From Deltaproteobacteria bacterium (GTDB taxonomy: Bacteria > Desulfobacterota > BSN033 > UBA1163): DNA of 53,781 bases. This document shows positions 1-8,583 of this stretch, piece by piece (positions within the stretch are counted from its first letter, which is position 1; every line of letters starts with the position of its first letter). Made by a program: the position numbers and the translations under genes. Location of the stretch: NCBI GenBank assembly GCA_016875195.1, contig VGRY01000022.1, forward strand, positions 1 through 53,781, given 5' to 3'. The notes under the pieces were generated by a model. The model saw only the letters and a program-made list of their open reading frames with translations, was not told the origin of the DNA and made no database searches.

Positions 1-2
1 AC

Positions 3-1382
3 TTGATTTCAAAAGGAAAGGCTGAAGACGTCTGCCTTCTCTTCTATACCTCCGGGACCACAGCCCTTCCGAAAGGGGCGCTTCTCACCCATTATAATAT
101 GTTAACCATGGGACAGAACCTGATGCGAGTAGATCCCTACTTCGAGACCGATGATTTTGTCTCCTATCTTCCCTATGCCTGGATCGGCGAACAGATGATG
201 TCCATCTCCTGCGGGATTCAGGCCGGATTCACCCTCAACTTTCCAGAGGAGCCGGAAACCGCCCAGGAGAATATCCGGGAAATCGGTCCCCATGTGATGT
301 TTGCGCCTCCCCGGGTCTATGAGCAGATGGTCCGTAACGTCCAGGTTAAATACCTCGATGCCTCCTGGTCAAAAAGAAAAGCTTATGAACTGGCGATGAA
401 GATTGGCTATTATGTGGCAGAACTCGAATTTACTAAAAAACCTGTTCCATTTTACTGGAAAGGTCTCAATTATCTTGCCTATTTAGGCGTCCATAAAAAA
501 TTAAAAGATCATTTAGGGCTTTCAAGGATACGGGACACGTATACCGGTGGCGCCGCCATGGGGCCGGACCATTTTCGTTTTTTCCATTCCATCGGAGTCA
601 ATTTAAAGCAGATCTACGGCCAAACAGAGATTGCTGGAATTTCAGTGCTACATCGCGACGGAGACATCAAGTTTGACACGGTTGGCGTCCCCATTCCTGA
701 AACAGAAGTAAAAATTACTCCGGATGGAGAAATCATCTCCAAAAGCCCCTCCGTGTTTATAGGATATTACAAGATGCCCGAGGAAACCGCCAAGACCTTA
801 AAAGACGACTGGCTTCATTCCGGCGATACCGGTTTTATCGATGCGGAGGGTCATCTCGTCGTCTTCGATCGCACCAAAGATGTGATGATCTTAAGCGATG
901 GAACGAAGTTCGCCCCTCAGTATCTTGAGACCAGGCTCAAATTCAGTCCTTATATCAGGGAAGTCTGGGCGATTGGAGATAAAAAACCTTATGTCACCAT
1001 CGTGATCTGCATCGATTATGCCGTCGTGGGCAATTGGGCAGAAGCCCGAAATATTGTTTACTCCAGTTATCCGGAACTCTCTCAGATTCCCCAGGTCTAT
1101 GAACTGATTCAGAAAGAGATCGTCAAGATGAACCGTGACCTTCCTCCGATCGCCCGGGTGAAGAGGTTTGTCAATCTCTATAAGGAATTTGACGCGGATG
1201 ACGATGAATTGACCCGGACCCGAAAACTGAGAAGGACATTTGTTGAAGAACGCTATAAGGATATTGTGAATGGGCTTTACTCGGATGTAAGCACGGTCCA
1301 TATGGACACCAACATCACTTATGAAGACGGAAGGGTCGTTCATATTAAGACAGACATGAAAGTAATGGAAGTACCACAGTAA
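3..1382 (+). CDS. AMP-forming long-chain acyl-CoA ligase, 5' end outside window
   Basis: Adenylate-forming ligase that activates a carboxylic acid to its CoA thioester in two steps (acyl-AMP, then acyl-CoA). The visible 459 residues hold the ATP signature YTSGTT..PKG (about residues 15-25), the A5 motif YGQTE (about 205) and the A7/A8 region HSGDTGF...DRTKD (about 271-290). Family members are usually 600-650 residues, so the N-terminal substrate-binding part lies upstream of the window; the reading frame is open to the edge. It is followed, after an IVP-bearing repeat element, by LivH/LivM/LivF genes, an arrangement common in deltaproteobacteria in which a ligase is paired with an ABC importer for an organic acid. 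The exact substrate cannot be read from the sequence. Confidence 0.9.
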   Translation: MISKGKAEDVCLLFYTSGTTALPKGALLTHYNMLTMGQNLMRVDPYFETDDFVSYLPYAWIGEQMMSISCGIQAGFTLNFPEEPETAQENIREIGPHVMFAPPRVYEQMVRNVQVKYLDASWSKRKAYELAMKIGYYVAELEFTKKPVPFYWKGLNYLAYLGVHKKLKDHLGLSRIRDTYTGGAAMGPDHFRFFHSIGVNLKQIYGQTEIAGISVLHRDGDIKFDTVGVPIPETEVKITPDGEIISKSPSVFIGYYKMPEETAKTLKDDWLHSGDTGFIDAEGHLVVFDRTKDVMILSDGTKFAPQYLETRLKFSPYIREVWAIGDKKPYVTIVICIDYAVVGNWAEARNIVYSSYPELSQIPQVYELIQKEIVKMNRDLPPIARVKRFVNLYKEFDADDDELTRTRKLRRTFVEERYKDIVNGLYSDVSTVHMDTNITYEDGRVVHIKTDMKVMEVPQ

Positions 1383-1936
1383 AAGATCAATGCAAAATTA
1401 ACATTGTAAAATTAGCAATTAGCAATGAAACCAGAAAATAAATGAATGATAAACCCGGACAACTTTCGGACCGCCTGCTTGATTTTGCTGTAAGCGTGAT
1501 CAAGATCACCGAGATGTTGCCAAACACAGTTGCGGGAAGACATGTCGGAGGGCAACTGGTGAGAGCAGGAACATCGGCTGGATCCAACTATGAAGAGGCT
1601 TGTGGTGCTGAATCCAGGTTTGACTTTGCGCATAAGATGAGTATTGTCTTAAAGGAACTCAAAGAATCTCGGTTTTGGCTTAGATTAATCCGTCGCACTC
1701 GCATGCTTACTCTTGACCAAACTAATCCAATCATCGATGAATGTGAACAACTTTGCGCCATTGTTGCAAAGAGTATTATTACAACTAAAAAAAGAAAGAA
1801 TTCTAAGTGATTGGTTTTGTCTAAAGAATCTTTAATGTTAATTTTGCAATACTAATTTTTCAATTTATATTGATCTTTCATTGGTCTTTCATTGCTAACT
1901 TTGCAATGATAATTTTGCAATTTGCATTGATCTTTT
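1381..1936 (+). mobile_element. Family B hairpin element carrying an IVP gene (full-length copy)
   Basis: The segment between the ligase stop and the livH ribosome-binding site is one symmetrical unit. Its first 16 bases, 1381-1396 (AAAAGATCAATGCAAA), are the exact reverse complement of the last 16, 1921-1936. Inside these, the left arm (1397-1430) and right arm (1889-1920) are reiterations of GCAATTTTGCAATG-like words that remain largely complementary. The loop holds a four-helix-bundle protein gene. The first two bases overlap the TAA stop of the upstream ligase. The architecture matches intervening sequences of 23S rRNA (long stem with an IVP gene in the loop), but here it sits between two operon genes. 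Mobility is inferred. Confidence 0.7.
1442..1810 (+). CDS. S23/IVP-type four helix bundle protein (copy 1)
   Basis: A 122-residue all-helical protein of the 23S rRNA intervening-sequence protein family (TIGR02436-like). The core pattern G-T-S-A-G-S-N-Y-x-E-A (about residues 43-53), DF..K (59-63) and KE.KESR.WLRLI (about 70-82) is shared with the second copy at 44350-44715. Family members are small pentameric four-helix bundles of unknown biochemical role; the DGR accessory protein Avd is a distant relative. The gene has no operon relation to the ligase and liv genes around it and lies in the loop of a long inverted repeat. ATG at 1442 is chosen because the upstream ATG at 1424 runs into a stop after six codons. 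Basic C-terminus (TTKKRKNSK). Confidence 0.88.
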   Translation: MNDKPGQLSDRLLDFAVSVIKITEMLPNTVAGRHVGGQLVRAGTSAGSNYEEACGAESRFDFAHKMSIVLKELKESRFWLRLIRRTRMLTLDQTNPIIDECEQLCAIVAKSIITTKKRKNSK

Positions 1937-1949
1937 AGAAGGAGGCATC

Positions 1950-2834
1950 ATGGAACTCTTTTTGCAGCTTTTTATCACGGGAATTCTGGTTGGCAGCATC
2001 TATGCACTCGTCGCCCTGGGCTGGACGCTGATTTACAAATGCTCTGGCGTCCTTAACCTGTCCATGGGAGAACTCACCCTGATCGGAGCCTATGTCTGCC
2101 TCACCTTTTACCACTGGGGGATTCCTTTCATCCTCGCCTTGGTCTTAACGCTGGTGGTTGGATTTATCCTCGGCATTTTAACAGAGATCATCTTTCTAAG
2201 ACCCATGGTTGGGGAACCGGTACTTGCTGTCATCATGGTCACAGTTGGTTTAGCCTTCTTCTTTAAAGGACTGGTCATGCTGGTGTGGGGAACCGACACG
2301 GTTGTCTTTACTCCCATGGTTTTTCCGATGGAACCTGTTTTTCTGGGAAAGGTTGTAGTCGGCCAGGTCTATCTCTGGGCGTTTGTCGCCTCCATTGTCC
2401 TTCTCATTGCCTTTGTATCCTTCTTCAAATTCACAAAATGGGGCCTTTCCATGCAAGCCACAGCGGATGACGAAATGGCTGCCCTTTCCCTGGGTGTGAA
2501 TGCAAAGGTGGTTTATGCCCTTGCATGGGCCATTGCTTTTATGGCTGCCGGCGTAGGTGGAACGCTTCTTGGCAACATTAACGGATTAAATATCTCCGTA
2601 GGTTATCTCGGTTTATTGGTTCTACCTGCGGTTGTCCTGGGAGGACTGAACTCCGTCCCGGGGGCTATCGTGGGAGGTTTAGCCATCGGAGTTCTTCAGA
2701 ACCTGGCAGATGGTTATTTGAGCCGTTTTACTCCTGGTGGTGTCAAGGAGGTTTTCCCGTTTGCGGTCATGGTCATCGTTTTGCTCTTTAAGCCTTACGG
2801 ACTATGGGGCTGGGTGCGAATCGAACGGGTCTAA
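1950..2834 (+). CDS. livH: Branched-chain amino acid-type ABC transporter permease LivH
   Basis: Inner-membrane permease of a LIV-type ABC importer (294 residues, normal length). The N-terminus FLQLFITGILVGSIYALVAL is typical of LivH, followed by about eight hydrophobic segments. The EAA-like coupling region is around ADDEMAALSLGVN (about 172-184). A strong GGAGG lies seven to nine bases before the ATG. Its partners LivM, a periplasmic binding protein and LivF follow on the same strand; LivG is expected upstream of the window. In anaerobic aromatic/fatty acid degraders such transporters often import organic acids, so the LIV name is family-level and the substrate is open. Confidence 0.93.
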   Translation: MELFLQLFITGILVGSIYALVALGWTLIYKCSGVLNLSMGELTLIGAYVCLTFYHWGIPFILALVLTLVVGFILGILTEIIFLRPMVGEPVLAVIMVTVGLAFFFKGLVMLVWGTDTVVFTPMVFPMEPVFLGKVVVGQVYLWAFVASIVLLIAFVSFFKFTKWGLSMQATADDEMAALSLGVNAKVVYALAWAIAFMAAGVGGTLLGNINGLNISVGYLGLLVLPAVVLGGLNSVPGAIVGGLAIGVLQNLADGYLSRFTPGGVKEVFPFAVMVIVLLFKPYGLWGWVRIERV

Positions 2835-2991
2835 GGATCATTGCAAATTGAAAAATTAGCAATACAAATTTAGCAATGAAAACAACAAAAATTCAAGCTT
2901 TTTAAATGCTAACTTTGCAATGTTAACTTTGCATTTTTCAATGATCTTTAGCTAATGCTAATTTTGCAATGCTAAATTTACAATGTTAATT
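2833..2991. repeat. Family B hairpin repeat, short copy
   Basis: Fills the livH-livM gap. It starts at the last two bases of the livH stop and ends just before the GGGAGG of livM. The left arm has GGATCATTGCAAATTG and TTAGCAAT words; the right arm has TGCTAACTTTGCAATG, AATGATCTTT and TTTTGCAATG. It is the same word set as the arms of the element at 1381-1936 but has no gene in the loop. The right arm appears partly duplicated. Confidence 0.75.
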
Positions 2992-3002
2992 GGGAGGTTG
3001 TC

Positions 3003-4097
3003 ATGAGTTATCTTCCTTGCGGTGTCTATCATCAATATTACCAGCAGGACCATGCCTGGTGGAAGACAAAATTCGTCTGGGGGAAGATGATTCTTCTCTT
3101 CGTCACTATCTTTCTCCTCATCCCTCAGTTTGCGGGTTACTATTTAATTGGAGTCATCAATGTAATTGGTTATACAATCCTATCCGCCATGGGCGTCCAA
3201 TTGCTGATTGGTTACTGCGGACAGGTGACATTAGGCCATTCTGCTTTTCTTGCCATTGGAGCCTATACCTGTACACTTTCAATGCTCCAGTTGAACATCC
3301 CCTACCCTATTGCAATGATCCTTGGTGGAATCGTTGGAGGTCTCTGGTCTGTTCTGTTCGGTCTACCCTCTGCTCGTGTCAAGGGATTCTATCTCATCAT
3401 GACCACCATGGCCGCCCAATTCATCACTGTTGAATTTTTCATTACCCAGTATGTGAGTCAAATCGGAGGAAGAGGGGTTGCCTTCTCTATTCCACCTGGA
3501 ACGGTTAAGATAGGACCATGGGTGATCAAATCAGATATGGATGTTTATTACTTGATGGCGATCCTGATCATCCTGAGCATCTTGGTGCTATCCAATTTGC
3601 TCCGGTCTAAGATCGGCCGGGCGTGGATTGCCATCCGGGATAATGATATCGCCGCAGAAACCATGGGAGTGAATATTGTTTATTACAAACTTCTCGCATT
3701 CTTTGTGGCGGGTTTTTTTGGTGGAATCGCAGGCGCATTCTGGGTCACCTCACTCGCCGCGGTCAGTCCGGAACACTTCCATTTCGGCTGGTCTCTCTGG
3801 CTCGTCGGTGTCATCCTGATCGGAGGGGTTGGCAGTATCCATGGGATATTTTTTGGCGCCATGTTTATGACTCTGATACCGGAGGGCCTTAAGTTTCTTA
3901 TATTCATTCTTACACAAAACCCAATTTTTGTTGATCTGATGCCATTTTTACCGCTCCTTTTGGAAAAATTTCTTTTCGTTAAAGAAGCCACTTTCGGATT
4001 GGCAATTGCTCTGTTTTTGATCTTCGAACCCAATGGAATATCATACCGGTGGTGGCAGATTAAGAATTACTTTAACTTATGGCCGTTTTCGTATTAA
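3003..4097 (+). CDS. livM: Branched-chain amino acid-type ABC transporter permease LivM
   Basis: Second inner-membrane permease of the LIV-type importer, 364 residues. It has an N-terminal extension of about 35 residues before the first membrane segment, then the conserved LLIGYCGQVTLGHSAFLAIGAY stretch (about 75-96; the QVTLGH..F motif is diagnostic of LivM) and a second conserved block IAIRDNDIAAETMGVN (about 209-224) that contacts the ATPase. A GGGAGG ribosome-binding site precedes the ATG. It forms the channel with LivH and is energised by LivF and a LivG that is not visible here. Confidence 0.93.
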   Translation: MSYLPCGVYHQYYQQDHAWWKTKFVWGKMILLFVTIFLLIPQFAGYYLIGVINVIGYTILSAMGVQLLIGYCGQVTLGHSAFLAIGAYTCTLSMLQLNIPYPIAMILGGIVGGLWSVLFGLPSARVKGFYLIMTTMAAQFITVEFFITQYVSQIGGRGVAFSIPPGTVKIGPWVIKSDMDVYYLMAILIILSILVLSNLLRSKIGRAWIAIRDNDIAAETMGVNIVYYKLLAFFVAGFFGGIAGAFWVTSLAAVSPEHFHFGWSLWLVGVILIGGVGSIHGIFFGAMFMTLIPEGLKFLIFILTQNPIFVDLMPFLPLLLEKFLFVKEATFGLAIALFLIFEPNGISYRWWQIKNYFNLWPFSY

Positions 4098-4172
4098 CAC
4101 CGTGTCAACGTGTCCGGTATCCGTGACCGTTAAAATAAATTCGCGGACACGGACACGAGTCACGGACACGAA
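4098..4172. repeat. Family H hairpin (GTGTCCGTG words)
   Basis: The left arm 4098-4130 (GTGTCAACGTGTCC, ATCCGTGACCG) and right arm 4142-4170 (CGCGGACACGGACACG, AGTCACGGACACG) are built from GTGTCCGTGAC and its complement around an AT-rich loop. It lies directly after the livM stop and before the gene for the binding protein. Only one copy of this word is visible in the window. Confidence 0.6.
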
Positions 4173-4259
4173 TTTAAAAAGGAGGTGGTGCGACGTTATT
4201 GGATGGTGGGAGCCCAGTGTCAATTAATCCAATTTTTTAACTTTAACAGGAGGTGTCAA

Positions 4260-5501
4260 ATGAGAATTAAAATGATCATGGTGTGTTTTATTTTATGTTT
4301 CATGTCATCCTGGGCCATAGGTCAGGAAGTAAAACTTGGGGCCCTCCAGGATACAACGGGCGCAACTTCTGATGTGGGAAAGGATGAAGCCCTTGGAGTC
4401 CGGGAAGCGGTACAATACTTCAATGATAAAGGAGGGGTGAACGGTAAAAAAATAAGATTGTTTCAGTATGACTATGGCTACCGTGTCCCTGAAGCCATCA
4501 CCACCTACAAGCGATTCCGGGATTATGACAAAGTCGTGATGGTGTTAGGATGGGGAACCGGCGACACCGAAGCCCTCTCTCCAACGATCAACGCAGATAA
4601 GATGCCCTATCTCTCCAGCTCTTTTTCAGGCCATCTGTGCGATCCGAAGAAGACTCCCTATAACTTCGTCTATGGAACGGATTACTCGACCAATGCCCGT
4701 GGAGCTATCACTTACTGGTTTGAGGAGGTCTGGAAGAAAGATCCAAAATGGAAGGAATTAAGGGATAAGGGAACCAAACCAAAGTTTGTCTGTTTCATGG
4801 ATACAGCCTCACCGTATGCAACCGCTCCGATCAAAGCCATCAAGGAGCAGGCTACCATTCTCGGCTTTGACATCGGTCCTGATGCAAATGTATCACTGAC
4901 CGCTCTCGACACAAAGAGCCAGGTAATCGCAGCGAAGGGGTTCGGAGCCAACCTGGTTTGGCATGGAAATACCACCATGTCTGTATCCGCTGCGATGAAA
5001 GATGCTTACGCCCTTGGACTCGGTGCGGATCATATCGTCAACAACTGGGGATTCGATGAAAACCTTCCAAAACTGGCAGGGCCAGCGGCTGAAGGCGCAA
5101 TGGGCCTTCTCGGATGTGCTCTTTTCATCGATGAATACCCGGCTAAGAAAACCGTTTTGGAATATTGTAAAAAATTAAACCCTGGCGTCCCGCTTGAAAA
5201 CCGTCTCATCCGGACCGTTCAGGGATGGGTAAAAGTGGGAATGGCAGTAGAAGCCATGAAAAGAGCTGACAAGGCTGGAAAACTGAATGGCCCTGGAATC
5301 AAAGACGCCTTTGAAACCTTTAAAGACTGGCCAGGCTTGAAAGAATACGGCGGCCAGTTAGTGACACTTACCCCAACAGACCATCGTTACAGCTCCATTG
5401 TCAGAGTTGGAAGGGTGATTAAAGGAAAACCACAAACCGTGGCTGAATTGGATATGCGGGCTAAATTTCCTGACAGGTGGGCAGGATGGCTTGGCTATTA
5501 A
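4260..5501 (+). CDS. LIV-type ABC transporter periplasmic substrate-binding protein
   Basis: Periplasmic receptor (413 residues, Peripla_BP_6 family) feeding LivH/LivM. The start at 4260 is chosen because AGGAGG sits at 4249-4254 and the protein then begins with a classic signal peptide: MRIK, a hydrophobic core to about residue 20, and a likely cut near AIG/Q (about 22). The mature start EVKLGALQDTTGATSDVGKD is typical of the family, as is the ALSPTINADKMPYLS segment. An in-frame start 75 bases upstream would add a non-signal extension and is unlikely. The ligand may be an aromatic or fatty acid rather than an amino acid, given the neighbouring CoA ligases. Confidence 0.92.
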   Translation: MRIKMIMVCFILCFMSSWAIGQEVKLGALQDTTGATSDVGKDEALGVREAVQYFNDKGGVNGKKIRLFQYDYGYRVPEAITTYKRFRDYDKVVMVLGWGTGDTEALSPTINADKMPYLSSSFSGHLCDPKKTPYNFVYGTDYSTNARGAITYWFEEVWKKDPKWKELRDKGTKPKFVCFMDTASPYATAPIKAIKEQATILGFDIGPDANVSLTALDTKSQVIAAKGFGANLVWHGNTTMSVSAAMKDAYALGLGADHIVNNWGFDENLPKLAGPAAEGAMGLLGCALFIDEYPAKKTVLEYCKKLNPGVPLENRLIRTVQGWVKVGMAVEAMKRADKAGKLNGPGIKDAFETFKDWPGLKEYGGQLVTLTPTDHRYSSIVRVGRVIKGKPQTVAELDMRAKFPDRWAGWLGY

Positions 5502-5513
5502 GGAGGAAAAATC

Positions 5514-6332
5514 TTGGAACAAAAATCGAATGGCGTCATCCTCAAGCTAAACAACATTGAGGTCATGTATCACGAAGTCATCCTTGTGTTGAAGGGGGTC
5601 TCCATAGAGGTGCCTCACGGGGGAATTGTGGCCCTTTTGGGCGCCAATGGAGCGGGGAAATCAACGACCCTCAAATCGATCTCCGGTCTGCTCAAACATG
5701 AGGATGGTGAAGTGACGGATGGAAGCATTGAGTTCATGGGTGAAAAGATACAGCATCTCTCTGCCGAGGAAATTTCAAGGCGTGGAATCTTCCAGATCAT
5801 CGAAGGAAGAAGGGTCTTCGGCCACCTCACGGTGGAAGAAAATCTCCGGGTGGGCGCCCACCTCAGGGGAACCGGCACCGCATCGAGAGAGCGACTCGAG
5901 ATGGTCTATCATTATTTCCCCAGGCTGGTGGAGCGCCGGAATGTCATGGCAGGCTTCATCAGCGGAGGAGAGCAGCAAATGTGCGTCATTGGGAGAGCCC
6001 TGATGGCCCGACCAAAACTGATGCTACTGGATGAACCTTCGATGGGCCTTGCCCCTCTTCTGATCAAGGAAATCTTTGAGATCATCACCAAATTAAACAA
6101 AGAGGAGAAGATACCTCTTCTGCTGGTCGAGCAAAACGTCAAGCTTGCCCTCACCGTGGCACCCTACGCCTATGTGCTGGAAAACGGCAGGCTCGTAATG
6201 CATGACACTTCTGAGAAATTAAAAGAGAACCCCGATATCCGAGACTTTTATCTGGGACTCTCAGATATTGGAGAGAAAAAAAGTTTCAGGCAGGTGAAAC
6301 ATTATAAACGAAGAAAAAGATGGCTCACCTAA
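5514..6332 (+). CDS. livF: LIV-type ABC transporter ATP-binding protein LivF
   Basis: Cytoplasmic ATPase subunit (272 residues). Walker A GANGAGKSTT (about 44-53), ABC signature ISGGEQQ (first residue Ile instead of Leu), Walker B LMLLDEP, and the LVEQNV H-loop region typical of LivF. Start is TTG at 5514, set by AGGAGG at 5501-5506 with 7-base spacing; no ATG competes. The C-terminus carries about 30 extra residues rich in Lys/Arg (FRQVKHYKRRKRW), seen in deltaproteobacterial LivF paralogues. A family A hairpin begins four bases after the stop. Confidence 0.93.
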   Translation: MEQKSNGVILKLNNIEVMYHEVILVLKGVSIEVPHGGIVALLGANGAGKSTTLKSISGLLKHEDGEVTDGSIEFMGEKIQHLSAEEISRRGIFQIIEGRRVFGHLTVEENLRVGAHLRGTGTASRERLEMVYHYFPRLVERRNVMAGFISGGEQQMCVIGRALMARPKLMLLDEPSMGLAPLLIKEIFEIITKLNKEEKIPLLLVEQNVKLALTVAPYAYVLENGRLVMHDTSEKLKENPDIRDFYLGLSDIGEKKSFRQVKHYKRRKRWLT

Positions 6333-6336
6333 GTTT

Positions 6337-6464
6337 AAATTCGAAGCACGAAATCCGAAATTCGAAACAAATTCGAATGACCAAAATACAAAAAAATTTG
6401 TTTTAAAATTTTGGATTTAGAATTTGGAGATTGTTTCGGATTTCGATATTCGGATTTCGAAATT
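6337..6464 (+). repeat. Family A hairpin repeat, copy A1
   Basis: Left arm AAATTCGAAGCACGAAATCC through GAAACAAATTCG; right arm TTGTTTCGGATTTCGATATT through CGGATTTCG. The arms are complementary over about 30 positions. The left arm retains ATGACC at 6377 followed by codons for T-K-I-Q, as at the start of the IVP gene at 44350. Lies between LivF stop and the lipoprotein ribosome-binding site. Confidence 0.8.
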
Positions 6465-6490
6465 AATTTTTTAAACAAAGGAGGTTTATT

Positions 6491-7060
6491 ATGCGAAGAT
6501 TATTGTTAATCCTGTTGATCATGGCCTTTGGAATCTCTGGGGTAATAGGTTGCGCAGGCCTTCGCCCAACGGATGAAGCAGGAAAACCAAAAGTCACATT
6601 GGATCGAGTGGAGATCCAGAGCTACTTCCCATGGGTCGATCTTCCGGCCAATACTCCATTGGGTCTCGCCTTTATATTGAATGTCGAAAACCCCAGTGGA
6701 TATAACATCATGCTCGACAACATTAAATTTACTGTTTCCTTTGAAGCGGCACCCGGGAAATACATCGAAATTACTACACCCACGGTCTATGACCGGGTCT
6801 ATTTCGCTCCCAAAACAACAAGTCAGTATCGAGTCGTGAATATTTTGGGCTCGGGTACCATCCGGTTGACCCTTCTGGTTGCCCAAGCTCCAAAGGTCCA
6901 GGAATTGAAACTTAACCCGGCCGATCTCATCAAGAATTGGTATGCAAAGGTTGGAGATTTTGCATTTGGAATTAGGGTTCACGAAGGAATGGCTGTCTTC
7001 CAAACCGATAAAGGAGATAATATTTTTGTCCCCTTTGAAGGAACATTCCCGAAGAAATAG
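6491..7060 (+). CDS. LEA14/WHy-like lipoprotein
   Basis: Predicted outer- or inner-membrane lipoprotein of 189 residues. The N-terminus has a short hydrophobic signal and a lipobox-like VIGC with Cys at about 21. The body resembles the LEA type 2/WHy fold: VTLDRVEIQSYFPWVDLPAN, then LAFILNVENPSGYNIMLDNI, a pattern (...F...VENPN.Y...) typical of that domain. AAGGAGG precedes the ATG at 6491. Its role is unknown; similar lipoproteins occur beside fatty-acid and hydrocarbon uptake genes, but that link is inference from position after the transporter. Confidence 0.65.
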   Translation: MRRLLLILLIMAFGISGVIGCAGLRPTDEAGKPKVTLDRVEIQSYFPWVDLPANTPLGLAFILNVENPSGYNIMLDNIKFTVSFEAAPGKYIEITTPTVYDRVYFAPKTTSQYRVVNILGSGTIRLTLLVAQAPKVQELKLNPADLIKNWYAKVGDFAFGIRVHEGMAVFQTDKGDNIFVPFEGTFPKK

Positions 7061-7098
7061 TTTCATCAATCACTCTATCCGCTTATCAATCTACTTCC

Positions 7099-7134
7099 TT
7101 TCCCTCTCCTTCTTCCCAAAGGAGGAGAGGGAAA
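7099..7134. repeat. Perfect 12-bp hairpin between lipoprotein and ligase genes
   Basis: TTTCCCTCTCCT at 7099-7110 and AGGAGAGGGAAA at 7123-7134 form a perfect stem with a 12-base loop. No strong T-run follows, so it may be a GC-rich repeat hairpin rather than a terminator. Similar C-rich/G-rich hairpins occur at 26197-26219, 30618-30650, 31441-31546 and 48679-48725. Confidence 0.6.
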
Positions 7135-7158
7135 AGGTTTTACTTTCCGGAGATTCCC

Positions 7159-8454
7159 ATGCCCAAACAGGATCCCACCGATCGGTCAACTGGCTTTCTC
7201 AAAAAGAATCTTGAAACCGTACCCCACAAAAAAAGAGTTCAATATCTGAATCAAAAACTTCGTGGAATCATACAGCATGCTTATAAAAATTCTATCGCCT
7301 TTAAAAATAAAATGGAATCCGCTGGCTTAAAGCCAAAAGATATCCAAACGATTAAAGACCTCGAAAAGATCCCCATCACCAAGAAAGCCGATCTCGTTGA
7401 GCTTCAGAAGAAAAACCCTCCTTTTGGTGGTTTCGAAGGAGTCCCCATCTCTGAATTGAAGCGAATCTACGTCTCCCCGGGACCCATTTGCGAACCAGGT
7501 GAGATGGAATACAGCGAACTGGGCTGGGCACAGGGCATGTATGCGGGTGGGTTTCGACCAGGAGATGTAGTCATCAATACCTTCAGTTACCACATGGTTC
7601 CTTTTGCATTACATATGGTGGATAACTCTCTTCAGCGGATTGGATGTGTAGTGATTCCAACCGGCGTTGGCAATACGGAACAACAGGTCAACATCTTAAA
7701 GACCTTTAAGGCTGCTGGATTCTGTGGCACTCCGAGCTTTCTTCTTAACATTTCTGAAAAAGCAGTGGAGATGGGATTTGACTTGAAAAATGATATCCAA
7801 CTCAAAGTTGGTTTTGTGGCCGCGGAGATGCTTCCGGAATCTCTCCGAACCAGCCTGGAGGAAAGGCTCGGAATGGTTATTCGTCAAACCTATGGGACAG
7901 CGGATGTGGGTTGTCTCGGATATGAATGCCTGAAAAAGAGTGGAATGCATATCCCGGATGATAAAATAGTTGAGGTTGTGGACCCGGAGACAGGCAAACA
8001 ATTAGGACCTGGAAAGACCGGCGAGATTGTTGCCACCAGCTTTAATAAGATCTATCCGATGATCCGATTTGGAACGGGAGATCTCTCCATCGTGACTGAA
8101 ACGCCCTGCCCTTGCGGAAGGTCCTCGCCCCGGTTGATCAAGATCCTGGGAAGAGTCGACCAGGTCACCAAAGTCAGGGGGCTCTTTGTCCATCCTGGGC
8201 AGGCAGAGGAAGTCGTCTCAAGGTTTCCCCAGATTGGAAAATACCAGGTGGTCGTCACTCGCAAGGAACATAAGGATGAGATGACCTTTCGAATTGAGTT
8301 GAGAGGAGAGATCCCTCAGCCTGAAAAGTTGAAAGAAGAGATTGAAAAGGCCATTCGGGATGTGATCAAGGTGAGAGGCAATGTGGAATTTATCCCACTG
8401 GGAACGATTCCAGAGGGAATTAGAAAGATCGACGATCAGCGAAGTTGGGAATAA
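7159..8454 (+). CDS. PaaK-like phenylacetate/aryl-acyl-CoA ligase family protein
   Basis: 431-residue AMP-forming ligase of the phenylacetate-CoA ligase family. It shows the PaaK-type N-terminus (LRGIIQHAYKNSIAFKNKM), a modified ATP loop (SPGPICEPGEMEYSE in place of SSGTTG.P), RQTYGTADVG at about 237-246, and a C-terminal ACT-like domain following GRVDQVTKVRGLFVHP. The A3 loop lacks the usual SGTTG, so either the substrate or the ATP handling differs from classical PaaK, or it is an accessory paralogue. GGAG lies six bases before ATG 7159. Confidence 0.8.
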   Translation: MPKQDPTDRSTGFLKKNLETVPHKKRVQYLNQKLRGIIQHAYKNSIAFKNKMESAGLKPKDIQTIKDLEKIPITKKADLVELQKKNPPFGGFEGVPISELKRIYVSPGPICEPGEMEYSELGWAQGMYAGGFRPGDVVINTFSYHMVPFALHMVDNSLQRIGCVVIPTGVGNTEQQVNILKTFKAAGFCGTPSFLLNISEKAVEMGFDLKNDIQLKVGFVAAEMLPESLRTSLEERLGMVIRQTYGTADVGCLGYECLKKSGMHIPDDKIVEVVDPETGKQLGPGKTGEIVATSFNKIYPMIRFGTGDLSIVTETPCPCGRSSPRLIKILGRVDQVTKVRGLFVHPGQAEEVVSRFPQIGKYQVVVTRKEHKDEMTFRIELRGEIPQPEKLKEEIEKAIRDVIKVRGNVEFIPLGTIPEGIRKIDDQRSWE

Positions 8455-8583
8455 GTGCTTCATAAATAATGAAATCAAAAACCGTTCGCCTTGAGCTTGT
8501 CGAAGGGCAATGATTCAACCGATTCGGCAATCTCATCACCCTTCGAAAACCTCAGGGTGATCGGAAAAATTTCTCCTTATATT
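8455..8583. other. Intergenic region with TTCGACAAGCTC-type repeat
   Basis: No gene is visible. Bases 8484-8560 contain CCTTGAGCTTGTCGAAGGG and, about 50 bases later, CACCCTTCGAAAACCTCAGG, a degraded inverted pair of the common bacterial word CCTTCGACAAGCTCAGG. The same word recurs at 18493-18530, 40195-40232 and 46180-46203. Confidence 0.5.

Noticed and set aside
891..1343. Long open frames opposite to the ligase, etf, hdrA and mutase genes
   Set aside because: They mirror the codon pattern of well-supported genes on the other strand and show no recognisable domains or ribosome-binding sites.
1442..1810. Four-helix-bundle gene as a diversity-generating retroelement Avd
   Set aside because: No reverse transcriptase, template repeat or variable repeat is present nearby; the flanking arms fit an IVS-like element instead.
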